Origin: an uncultured Oscillospiraceae bacterium
GTDB lineage: Bacteria; Bacillota; Clostridia; Oscillospirales; Ruminococcaceae
NCBI GenBank assembly: GCA_934454435.1
Contig: CAKSGA010000020.1
Location: 1-26,667, forward strand
DNA: 26,667 bases
Direction of reading: 5' to 3'
The number at the start of each line of letters is the position of its first letter. The first letter of the stretch is position 1. The position numbers were made by a program, and so were the translations under genes. The notes beneath the pieces were generated by a model. It searched no databases. It was not told where the DNA came from and worked only from the letters and a program-made list of their open reading frames with translations. This document shows, piece after piece, positions 1 to 7,135 of this stretch.

Positions 1-36
1 GACTTTTACAGTCCTGTTTTTAGGAGGAATTTTATT

Positions 37-774
37 ATGAAGATCAGAAACATCGTTTCCGCAGCAGCCGCTTGCGCTGTTGCCGCAGCAGCATTCGTTA
101 TGCCTGCTTCCGCTGAGGATACCTATGTTGCAGGTATCACATGGCAGTCTTCCAGCTACATGTTCCGCAACACTATCTCTCAGTCATCTCTGCTTTACTG
201 GGACAACGATCTCGGCGAAGCTGCTGAGCTCGAGGGCGCTACCTTCACAGACGCTCAGATCACCGGTGACGGCACCTACACCGTAACACTGGACGGCGTT
301 CAGGACGGCGGCTGGAACATGCTCAAGCTCGAGTCCAACATCGACCTTGACAAGACCCCTGACGTTAAGTTTGAGATCACCGATGTTCAGCTGAACGGCG
401 CTTCCGTTGACTTCGACAAGGACGCTGCTGTAATGAGCGAAGACGCTGCCACCAAGAGCGATGACTACTCTGACTGGGACTTCGACATCAAGAACACCGC
501 TAGAGTTCAGCTCATCAACGTATATGACAACGTTGCAGTTATTCCGAACGACACCTACACATCCATCAGCGTTACATTCAACGTAACTGGTCTTGGCGGT
601 GCTGACGCTGCTTCTGACGCTGCTTCTGACGCTACCGATACCAACGTTGACACTGGTGCTGCCACCGGCGCTGACAAGGGTTCTCCTGACACCGGCGTTG
701 AGGGCGTTGCTGCTGTAGCTGGTCTGGCTGTAGTTGCTGCCGGCGCAGTTGCTATCTCCAGAAAGAGAAAGTAA
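37..774 (+). CDS. Secreted surface protein with C-terminal PDTG sorting-like signal
   Basis: A 245-residue exported protein of unknown role. Residues 1-26 form a signal peptide (basic MKIRN start, Ala/Val-rich core, AxA cleavage near ASAED). The middle (about 27-185) looks like a single beta-rich domain with no family I recognise. Residues about 187-215 are a low-complexity Ala/Asp/Ser/Thr linker containing a DAAS repeat. The C-terminus has the order of a sortase signal: SPDTG at 216-220, a hydrophobic stretch at about 221-241, then RKRK. The pentapeptide is PDTG rather than canonical LPXTG, so sortase processing is inferred; a plain membrane anchor is possible. The start is supported by AGGAGG at 22-27, nine bases from the ATG. 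The promoter lies outside the window. A strong terminator follows, so the gene is probably last or alone in its transcript. Confidence 0.85.
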   Translation: MKIRNIVSAAAACAVAAAAFVMPASAEDTYVAGITWQSSSYMFRNTISQSSLLYWDNDLGEAAELEGATFTDAQITGDGTYTVTLDGVQDGGWNMLKLESNIDLDKTPDVKFEITDVQLNGASVDFDKDAAVMSEDAATKSDDYSDWDFDIKNTARVQLINVYDNVAVIPNDTYTSISVTFNVTGLGGADAASDAASDATDTNVDTGAATGADKGSPDTGVEGVAAVAGLAVVAAGAVAISRKRK

Positions 775-799
775 TTTCGACTCACACGTAAATAATTGA

Positions 800-827
800 G
801 AGGGCTGCGTTTCCGCAGCCCTCTTTT
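800..827 (+). terminator. Intrinsic terminator after the surface protein
   Basis: A perfect 10-bp stem (GAGGGCTGCG at 800-809 with CGCAGCCCTC at 814-823) has a TTTC loop and is followed by TTTT. It sits 25 bases after the stop codon of the surface protein gene. Confidence 0.9.
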
Positions 828-907
828 ATATATGGACAGAACCTGTTTCCGCCCGGCGTCTATTTGTCATTATTCACACATGGTTTAAGGAAACGCTGAA
901 TACGCAG

Positions 908-928
908 GGGAGGGGCTTGTCCCCTCCC
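908..928 (-). terminator. GC-rich hairpin just downstream of whiA
   Basis: GGGAGGGG (908-915) pairs perfectly with CCCCTCCC (921-928) across a 5-base loop, 11 bases beyond the whiA stop. On the minus strand no T-run follows, so this is a weak candidate for ending the yfcE-whiA transcript. It may instead only stabilise the mRNA end. Confidence 0.35.
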
Positions 929-939
929 GTTCAAGTATG

Positions 940-1845
940 TTACGATTTCTGGCGGCTGCGGATCTCCTCGGCGATCTTTGCGAGCTTCTTAAGGCGGTGG
1001 TTGAGCCCGCTGCGGGTTATGGGCTCCGGAAACAGCCCACAGAGCTCGGACAGGGATAGATCCTGGTTCTCCAGCCGCAGCCTTGCGGTCTGTTGGAGCT
1101 CCGGGGAAAGGCTGCCCTCGCCCAGCGTGCTGAAAATAAGCTGTATATCGTCTGCGCTTCTGTTCGCTGCTGCAACGGTTTTGTCGAGGTTCGCACTTTC
1201 GCAGTTCACCGAGCGGTTCACACGGTTGCGGAAGTCCTTGACTATCTTCACCTGCATTATCTCCATGGAGTGGTTAGGGGCGCCGATGTAGGTCAGGAAG
1301 TCCTCGATGAGCTCGCTTTCCTTGGCGTATATGACGCTGCGCTTCGACCTGCCACGGCGGGTCTCCTTCATTGCCATGCCGTGCTCGGTTATGAACTCCA
1401 GCAGCGTGGCGCTGCGCTCGGTCTGGGGGAGAACTATCTCAAGGTGATACTCCTTGTTTGGGTCGGTGACGGAGCCGCAGCTGATGAATACGCCCCGCAG
1501 GAATGCTCCGCTGCACTCGTCGCTGCCCGGGACTGCGCTGCTGCTTATGCTGTCCATGCTGCCGAAGCGCTCCGCTATCTGTTCCCACCCGGTTTTTATC
1601 TTGAGAGTATACAGCGAACCGCTGTTCTTGACCAGCCGGACTATCCCGGAATGCACCCCGGGGAACACCTGCCGCAGAAGCTCCACAGCGGCGTTCATGA
1701 GGTCCATGTTTTCGGTCTGGACCAGGGGCCTGCCGTTCTCTTCACGGGAAGCAAACAGAATGCCGTAAAGCACCGCAGCCGCCTGCTCCGGCGGGAGGTC
1801 GTGCACATCGCAGAGCTCCGCCCTGATATCTGAACTGAATGACAT
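940..1845 (-). CDS. whiA: DNA-binding protein WhiA
   Basis: WhiA (DUF199) is a DNA-binding protein related to LAGLIDADG homing endonucleases. It is linked to sporulation in actinomycetes and to cell division or chromosome organisation in Firmicutes. At 301 residues this copy has the usual family length. The N-terminal half carries the WhiA pattern RGVFISCGSVTDP followed by YHLEIVL. The C-terminal helix-turn-helix has LSLSELCGLF and SGLNHRLKKLAKIAEEI. The ATG is preceded by GGAGGA with good spacing, and the upstream phosphoesterase stop is 12 bases away, so the two genes are co-transcribed. In many Firmicutes whiA sits directly after rapZ and yvcK. Here rapZ is about 8 kb away and yvcK is not in the window. 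Confidence 0.93.
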   Translation of the reverse strand: MSFSSDIRAELCDVHDLPPEQAAAVLYGILFASREENGRPLVQTENMDLMNAAVELLRQVFPGVHSGIVRLVKNSGSLYTLKIKTGWEQIAERFGSMDSISSSAVPGSDECSGAFLRGVFISCGSVTDPNKEYHLEIVLPQTERSATLLEFITEHGMAMKETRRGRSKRSVIYAKESELIEDFLTYIGAPNHSMEIMQVKIVKDFRNRVNRSVNCESANLDKTVAAANRSADDIQLIFSTLGEGSLSPELQQTARLRLENQDLSLSELCGLFPEPITRSGLNHRLKKLAKIAEEIRSRQKS

Positions 1846-1857
1846 CTGTTCCTCCGT

Positions 1858-2403
1858 TTACAGGCTGTAGGTCAGCAGCGGTTCGCCGCTTTCAAGCTGC
1901 TTTATCGTGAATACTCCGTCCTCGTAGATCATGTAGCTGCGGGGATTCCCCTGTTTCGGGAGCGACACGGAGCCGTCGTTCAGGCAGTGTATGCCGTTCA
2001 CACATTCCGCCCTGTAGACGTGGGTGTGGCCGTTTATCAGGACATCTCCCTGGCACAGAGGCGGGAGAGCTTCGGGGTTATAGTGATGTCCGTGGGTGAG
2101 GTAGAAGCACCTGCCGGCTTCGTATATCAGCGCATAGTCCGCAAGGACCGGAAACTCCAGCACCATCTGGTCCACTTCGGTGTCGCAGTTGCCACGCACG
2201 CACAGCAGGCGGTCTTTCATCGGGTTGAGGAGTGCTATGACCTTTTTCGGCGCATGACCCTCCGGCAGGTCGTTCCGGGGCCCATGATAGAGGATATCCC
2301 CAAGCAGGCAGAGCCGTTCGGCGCCCTCCCGCCTGAACGCTTCCAGCATTTTTTCGCAGTAGAGCGCAGAGCCGTGTATATCAGAAGCAAACATCAGTTT
2401 CAT
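1858..2403 (-). CDS. YfcE/MJ0936-family metallophosphoesterase
   Basis: A 181-residue calcineurin-like phosphoesterase of the YfcE type. These are cytoplasmic, metal-dependent phosphodiesterases whose physiological substrate is generally unknown. The metal-binding motifs appear in order: D8 and H10 in SDIHG, GD at 35-36 followed by YHGP, GNCD at 71-74, H104 in LTHGHH, and H126 and H128 in NGHTH. All expected ligands are present, so it should be active. It is the first gene of a two-gene unit with whiA, 12 bases upstream of it, and is read from the consensus promoter at 2455-2483. The Shine-Dalgarno site is modest (AAAGGGA). A link to WhiA function is only inferred from the shared transcript. 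Confidence 0.88.
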   Translation of the reverse strand: MKLMFASDIHGSALYCEKMLEAFRREGAERLCLLGDILYHGPRNDLPEGHAPKKVIALLNPMKDRLLCVRGNCDTEVDQMVLEFPVLADYALIYEAGRCFYLTHGHHYNPEALPPLCQGDVLINGHTHVYRAECVNGIHCLNDGSVSLPKQGNPRSYMIYEDGVFTIKQLESGEPLLTYSL

Positions 2404-2454
2404 TTTGATCAGTCCCTTTAAGTTAGTCGGACACCGTATAGCGGTGCATATCCT

Positions 2455-2483
2455 ATTATATATCGAATTTTCTTTGCTGTCAA
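2455..2483 (-). promoter_or_regulatory. Consensus sigma-A promoter for the yfcE-whiA unit
   Basis: On the minus strand TTGACA (2478-2483) is followed by exactly 17 bases and TATAAT (2455-2460). Both hexamers match the housekeeping sigma factor consensus perfectly. The predicted start is near 2448, giving a leader of about 45 bases. Confidence 0.88.
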
Positions 2484-2485
2484 CC

Positions 2486-2514
2486 TTGAAAAATTGCTGA
2501 AAGTATGCTATAAT
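2486..2514 (+). promoter_or_regulatory. Sigma-A promoter for the GH130-to-9828 operon
   Basis: TTGAAA (2486-2491), 17 bases, then TATAAT (2509-2514) with an extended TGc just before the -10 box. Only two bases separate its -35 box from the -35 box of the minus-strand promoter. The leader to the GH130 start codon is about 57 bases. Confidence 0.87.
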
Positions 2515-2577
2515 AAAAAAGTATATTGATTTTGCAAGCCGGGACTATATCTCAGAGCCCGGACAGAAAGGAAAATT

Positions 2578-3765
2578 ATGCTGACTAAAGAAGAATTCAA
2601 CGCACGGCTTTCAAAGCTGGTAAGAGAGCAGGAAGAGCTCATAAAGCGCCCCAATCCCGCTTCTGACTTCTACAACGGTATCTACACGAGATATCAGAAC
2701 CCTGTGCTTACGGCGGCGCATGCTCCGCTCATCTGGCGCTACGACCTTTCCTACAGCGACAACCCGAATCTGATGGAGCGCCTCGGCGTAAACGCCGTGA
2801 TGAACTCCGGTGCAGTATATCTCAACGGAAAGTACTGCCTGGTGGCAAGAGTTGAGGGCGCTGACAGAAAATCGTTCTTTGCAGTTGCCGAGAGCGACAA
2901 GCCTACCGAGGGCTTCCGCTTCCGTGACTATCCCGTGATACTTCCCGACACCTGCCCCGAGGAAACGAACGTCTATGACATGCGCCTGACCCAGCACGAG
3001 GACGGCTGGATATACGGCGTGTTCTGCTCCGAAAGCAAGGACAAGGAGAACCCCGACCTCTCCGCAGCAACGGCGCAGGCGGGTATCGTCCGTACCAAGG
3101 ACCTTGTTAAGTGGGAGCGTCTGCCGAATCTCATTTCCAAGTCGCCCCAGCAGAGAAACGTAGTGCTGCACCCCGAGTTCGTGAACGGAATGTACGCATT
3201 CTACACCCGTCCGCAGGACGACTTCATCTCCACCGGCTCCGGCGGAGGGGTTTGCTTTGCGCTCTGCAAGGATATCACCAACCCTGTTCTCTGCACGGAC
3301 GAGGTGGTAATTTCCCCGAGGGTCTACCACACGATAACCGAGGTCAAGAACGGCGCCGGTGCAGTTCCGATAAAGACCCCCAGGGGCTGGATACATATCG
3401 CCCACGGTGTAAGGAACACGGCTGCGGGTCTGCGTTACGTCATTTATGTTTTTGCGACCGACCTGAACGACCCCTCAAAGCTCATTGCAAGCCCGTCAGG
3501 ACTGTTCATAGCTCCCCATGGTATCGAGCGTGTGGGCGACGTTTCCAACGTTGCATTCACTAACGGCGCTATCGTGCGTGAGGACGGCAGCGTGTACATC
3601 TACTATGCTTCCTCCGATACAAGGCTGCATGTCGCTTCCACCACCATCGAGCAGCTTATGGACTACACCTTCAACACACCGTCCGACCCGCTCCGTTCCG
3701 CTGACTGCGTAAAGCAGCGCTGCGAGCTTATCGCAAAGAACCTTTCCGGAGAGCGCAGGGTATGA
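2578..3765 (+). CDS. 4-O-beta-D-mannosyl-D-glucose phosphorylase (GH130 subfamily 1)
   Basis: This 395-residue cytoplasmic enzyme uses phosphate to split mannosylglucose into mannose 1-phosphate and glucose, the final step of the mannobiose epimerase-phosphorylase route for beta-mannan. Extended stretches match my memory of the Bacteroides fragilis and Ruminococcus albus enzymes: YPVLTAAH-like at 41-48, [17 protein letters not shown] at 90-106 (here ARVEG), NVYDMRLT at 131-138, [11 protein letters not shown], and the glycine-rich TGSGGG. D134 in NVYDMR corresponds to the catalytic general acid. The length is typical and no break is seen. An AAAGGA Shine-Dalgarno site lies just before the ATG. 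It is first in the operon and overlaps the Nudix gene by 4 bases. The epimerase that would make its substrate is not in the window. A mannooligosaccharide phosphorylase is the alternative but fits less well. Confidence 0.92.
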   Translation: MLTKEEFNARLSKLVREQEELIKRPNPASDFYNGIYTRYQNPVLTAAHAPLIWRYDLSYSDNPNLMERLGVNAVMNSGAVYLNGKYCLVARVEGADRKSFFAVAESDKPTEGFRFRDYPVILPDTCPEETNVYDMRLTQHEDGWIYGVFCSESKDKENPDLSAATAQAGIVRTKDLVKWERLPNLISKSPQQRNVVLHPEFVNGMYAFYTRPQDDFISTGSGGGVCFALCKDITNPVLCTDEVVISPRVYHTITEVKNGAGAVPIKTPRGWIHIAHGVRNTAAGLRYVIYVFATDLNDPSKLIASPSGLFIAPHGIERVGDVSNVAFTNGAIVREDGSVYIYYASSDTRLHVASTTIEQLMDYTFNTPSDPLRSADCVKQRCELIAKNLSGERRV

Positions 3766-4307
3766 CGGAATACTTCGATCTGTACACCGCAGACCGCCGC
3801 AGGCTGGGTCGGAAGATCCAGCGTGGCGCTCCGATACCGCACGGAGAATATCACATCGTTGTCCAGATAATGTCTGTGAACAGCCGTGGCGAGATACTTC
3901 TCACCCAGAGGGTCCCGCAAAAGACCAGCGGCGGCAGGTGGGAGTGCAGCGGCGGCTGCGCAGTCAGCGGCGAAACAAGCCGTGAGGCGGCGGTGCGTGA
4001 GCTCTTCGAGGAGACCGGTATCCGGGCGTACCCGGGCGAGATCAGCCTTGAGTGGACGCTCACCACGGACAGCATGCTGCGGGATTTCTACATCGTACAC
4101 AAGGACGTGGGGCTGGACAGACTGGTGCTCCAGTCTACCGAGGTGTGCGCTGCAAAGTGGGTCAGCTTCGACCGGCTGGAGGAGATGGCGCAGAACGGTC
4201 AGACCACCCGCACTGTGACACGCTGGCTGGAGAACTGCGGCGATGATCTCCGCAGGAGGGTAAGGGAGATCAGCAGCGGCATTGATACTCTTGACAGGGC
4301 AGAGTAA
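3762..4307 (+). CDS. Nudix hydrolase
   Basis: A 181-residue Nudix-fold protein, expected to hydrolyse a nucleoside diphosphate linked to another moiety, with magnesium. The full Nudix box is present at residues 65-87: G65, five residues, E71, seven residues, then RELFEETGI with R79, E80, E83 and E84. The N-terminus ([14 protein letters not shown]) resembles the isopentenyl-diphosphate isomerase-like or YfcD branch, so the substrate cannot be called. Its ATG overlaps the phosphorylase stop as ATGA, which implies translational coupling. That context could suggest a sugar nucleotide or phosphate by-product as substrate, but this is inference. Confidence 0.88.
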   Translation: MTEYFDLYTADRRRLGRKIQRGAPIPHGEYHIVVQIMSVNSRGEILLTQRVPQKTSGGRWECSGGCAVSGETSREAAVRELFEETGIRAYPGEISLEWTLTTDSMLRDFYIVHKDVGLDRLVLQSTEVCAAKWVSFDRLEEMAQNGQTTRTVTRWLENCGDDLRRRVREISSGIDTLDRAE

Positions 4308-4330
4308 AGCAGTCTGCCGGAGGATTTGAA

Positions 4331-4993
4331 ATGAAGATCATTATTGTTGGCGGCGGCAAGGTGGGCTACTACCTTGCCAGGACCATGCGCAGCCAGGGTC
4401 ATGAGGCGGTAATAATCGAACAGGACAAGGAACGCTGCCGCATGTGTGCGGACCTGCTGGACGTCAGGGTCTGCTCCGGCGACGGCACATCCCAGGCAGT
4501 GCTGAAAAGTGCCGGGGCAGAGGAAGCTGATGTCGTGGCGGCTGTCACCGGGCGGGACGAGAGCAATCTTGTCTGCTGCCAGACGGCTAAGAAGATGTTC
4601 GGCGTGAAGAGGACTGTCGCAAAGGTCAACAACCCGAACAATACCGCTGCGCTGAGGGCTCTCGGTGTGGACACGGTGGTGTCTGCCACGGATTTCATAA
4701 TCCAGAACCTGAAGCGTGAGGCGGATATCTCTGCGATAAGGGAGCTTGTCCCGCTGAATGACGGAGAAGCGACCCTGCTGGAGATAATCCTTCCGGAGGA
4801 ATACAAGCTCGCCGGCACGAGCCTGATGGAGCTCGACCTGCCGCAGACCTGCAGTGTTGCGTGCATCAACCGTGACGGCAGGACGATAATCCCACGTGGC
4901 CAGACAAGGCTCCACAGCGGCGACAAGCTGCTGCTTGTAACTCTCGGGACCGCCGAGAGGGAGCTCCGCAGGATACTCAGGCTGAAGGACTGA
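4331..4993 (+). CDS. TrkA-family potassium uptake regulatory protein (RCK domains)
   Basis: A 220-residue cytoplasmic regulator of K+ uptake. Residues 1-130 form the TrkA-N Rossmann domain, with GGGKVG at 7-12 and an acidic E30 at the end of the second strand that is typical of NAD(H) binding. The region from about 140 to 220 is the TrkA-C domain. The length fits single-unit KtrA/KtrC or TrkA proteins. The start is supported by GGAGG at 4319-4323. No TrkH, TrkG or KtrB membrane partner is present in the window, so the channel must be encoded elsewhere. It lies 23 bases after the Nudix gene in the same transcript. Confidence 0.87.
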   Translation: MKIIIVGGGKVGYYLARTMRSQGHEAVIIEQDKERCRMCADLLDVRVCSGDGTSQAVLKSAGAEEADVVAAVTGRDESNLVCCQTAKKMFGVKRTVAKVNNPNNTAALRALGVDTVVSATDFIIQNLKREADISAIRELVPLNDGEATLLEIILPEEYKLAGTSLMELDLPQTCSVACINRDGRTIIPRGQTRLHSGDKLLLVTLGTAERELRRILRLKD

Positions 4994-5036
4994 CGATACA
5001 TTAAGCCGCTGAACGCCGACAGATAAGGACATAACA

Positions 5037-7115
5037 ATGGAACAGAAAAAATCACGCACCACCGAAAAGACTTCTGCAAAGTCCACAGCAAGAACGGCAC
5101 AGAAAAAGGCCGCACCCCGACGCACCAAAAAACAGCAGGGCAGCACCATTTTTGCGCTTGACATCGGCACTCGCACCGTTGTGGGCGTCCTCGCAGAAAA
5201 GACCGCAGACGGCTACAGGCTCATCGACATGGAGACCCAGGCGCACGAGAGCCGCTCCATGACCGACGGACAGATAGAGGATATCGACGCCGTTGCGGCG
5301 GTGGTGAAGTCCGTGAAGTCTGCGCTGGAGCGGCGGCAGCTCATAAAGCTCCAGAAAGTATGTATAGCCGCTGCGGGACGTGCCCTCAGGACGCTCCGCC
5401 ACAGCTGCGCACATGACGTTTCCGGCAAGCGTGTCATTTCCGCTGAGGATCTGCGGGAAGCCGAACTTGAGGCTGTCCGTTCCGCTGAGGAGCAGTTCAC
5501 CGAAGAGAACCAGACGTCCTCTTTCTACTGCGTGGGTCACAGCGTTATTTCACTGACGCTGGACGGCTACAAGGTCACAAAGCCCGAGGGGCACCGGGGA
5601 GGCTCCTTGGTGACTGAGGTCATCGCTGCGTTCCTGCCGGCGTATGTTGTGGAGAGCCTGTGCGCCGCCGTTGACCTTGCGGGTCTTGAAACGGCAGGGC
5701 TCACCCTGGAGCCTATCGCTGCGATAAATGCGGTAGTCCCGAAGGAGCTCAGGCTGATAAACATCGTCATGTGCGATATCGGCGCCGGGACGTCTGACGT
5801 TGCGGCTTCCAGGGACGGCAGCATAACGGCTTACGGCATGGCGACCATCGCAGGCGATGAAATGACCGAAGCGCTCATGAAGAGCCTGCTCGTGGATTTC
5901 AACGAAGCGGAGCGCATAAAGACCTGCCCCGACCCCCAGACCGAGTACACGGATATCCTGTTCACGCACCACACCATCACGGCGGAGCGGGTCGCAGAAA
6001 TAATCCGTCCGGCGGCTGAGAAGCTTGCGCAGACGGTATGTGAGGAGATAGTCAGGGCGAACGGCGAACCCCCGCAGGCGGTGTTCCTGGTGGGCGGCGG
6101 CAGCAAGCTGGCGGGACTCTCCGAGCTTGTCGCAAAGGGTCTGGGACTTGACCCGGCAAGGGTCGCTGTGGGCTCACGGGAGATGATACGGGGCATTTCT
6201 GCGCCGAAGTCCATTGAGCTCGGGACCGAGCATGCGACCCCGGTGGGGATCGCCATCACCGCAAGCGAGGGCGTCAGGTACGACTTCACGACCATCACCC
6301 TCAACGGCAGGAAGATACGTGCGCTGGATACCCGCAGGCTCACGGTGTTCGAGCTGTGCAGCCTTGGCGGGATAAAGCCGGAGCAGCTCATGGCACGCTC
6401 CGGGCGGAGCCTTACATACACCGCTGAGGGCGAACGGGTCACGCTGCGTGGAACTCCCAGCGTGGCATGCGAGATCACACTGAACGGCAGGGAGTGCTCG
6501 CTGAATTCCCCGGTGCGCAAGGGCGATGAGGTGAACGTTATCCCGGCTGTGCCCGGCGAGGACGCAGCGGCGCTTATTTCGGACGTCTACGACATGTCCG
6601 GTAAGTTCGTGGCTGACGTCACACTGGACGGCAGGCAGATAGCCGCCGGTGACTATATCCTCGTGAACGGAGTCCCTGCGGTGCAGGACGCAGATATCGA
6701 GAACGGAGCCGTTCTCTCTCATGTCAGCATGGGGACCCTCGGGGAGCTGCTTTCGCATGAGAGCGTGACCGGCAGCGTGCTGCTGAACGGCTCGCCCGCC
6801 ACATCAGATACGCTTCTTTCAGAGGGCGACGTGATAACTTCCGTCGAAGAGCCCCAGCCGGAGGACGATCATTTGCAGGAACAGGTGCAGGCTCCGCATA
6901 CGGAAGAGCAGGAGGGCGTGCCGATAGTGTTCAACGGAATGCCGGGGGTGTTCCCGGTCAGGGACGGCAGGCAGCCGGTATTCCTGGATATCCTTGCAGC
7001 ATTTTCTGACGACCCGACGGGACTGCTTGCGGGCTCTGCGACAGTCACGATAAACGGAAAGCTCGCCCGGCTTGACGAGGTAATACGCCCCGGGGACGAG
7101 ATAGTTATAGAGTAA
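5037..7115 (+). CDS. Long FtsA-like actin-fold ATPase with tandem beta-grasp-like tail
   Basis: A 692-residue protein of the FtsA/PilM ATPase superfamily, much longer than the roughly 420-residue cell-division FtsA. Residues 1-35 are a disordered, Lys/Arg-rich tail. The actin-fold core spans about 38-410: phosphate-1 motif ALDIGTRTVVG (40-50), phosphate-2 motif CDIGAGTSDV (246-255) and adenosine motif FLVGGGSKLAG (350-360). Residues 417-692 hold three modules of the pattern hydrophobic strand-NG, variable middle, then V-x-x-GD-x-I/V. The module ends are at about 480-502, 580-603 and 669-692. This pattern resembles ThiS/MoaD-type beta-grasp folds, or possibly S4-like folds. No ftsZ is nearby, and no C-terminal amphipathic membrane helix like that of FtsA is evident. 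Annotation as a cell-division ATPase is family-level; the partner and role are unknown. Confidence 0.82.
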   Translation: MEQKKSRTTEKTSAKSTARTAQKKAAPRRTKKQQGSTIFALDIGTRTVVGVLAEKTADGYRLIDMETQAHESRSMTDGQIEDIDAVAAVVKSVKSALERRQLIKLQKVCIAAAGRALRTLRHSCAHDVSGKRVISAEDLREAELEAVRSAEEQFTEENQTSSFYCVGHSVISLTLDGYKVTKPEGHRGGSLVTEVIAAFLPAYVVESLCAAVDLAGLETAGLTLEPIAAINAVVPKELRLINIVMCDIGAGTSDVAASRDGSITAYGMATIAGDEMTEALMKSLLVDFNEAERIKTCPDPQTEYTDILFTHHTITAERVAEIIRPAAEKLAQTVCEEIVRANGEPPQAVFLVGGGSKLAGLSELVAKGLGLDPARVAVGSREMIRGISAPKSIELGTEHATPVGIAITASEGVRYDFTTITLNGRKIRALDTRRLTVFELCSLGGIKPEQLMARSGRSLTYTAEGERVTLRGTPSVACEITLNGRECSLNSPVRKGDEVNVIPAVPGEDAAALISDVYDMSGKFVADVTLDGRQIAAGDYILVNGVPAVQDADIENGAVLSHVSMGTLGELLSHESVTGSVLLNGSPATSDTLLSEGDVITSVEEPQPEDDHLQEQVQAPHTEEQEGVPIVFNGMPGVFPVRDGRQPVFLDILAAFSDDPTGLLAGSATVTINGKLARLDEVIRPGDEIVIE

Positions 7116-7135
7116 CAGGACAGACTACACCGGAG

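Noticed and set aside
1093..1833. 246-residue plus-strand ORF opposite whiA
   Set aside because: It is a shadow frame of WhiA without a ribosome site or domain motifs.
4199..5176. 325-residue minus-strand ORF opposite the TrkA gene
   Set aside because: It is antisense to two well-supported genes and resembles no protein family.
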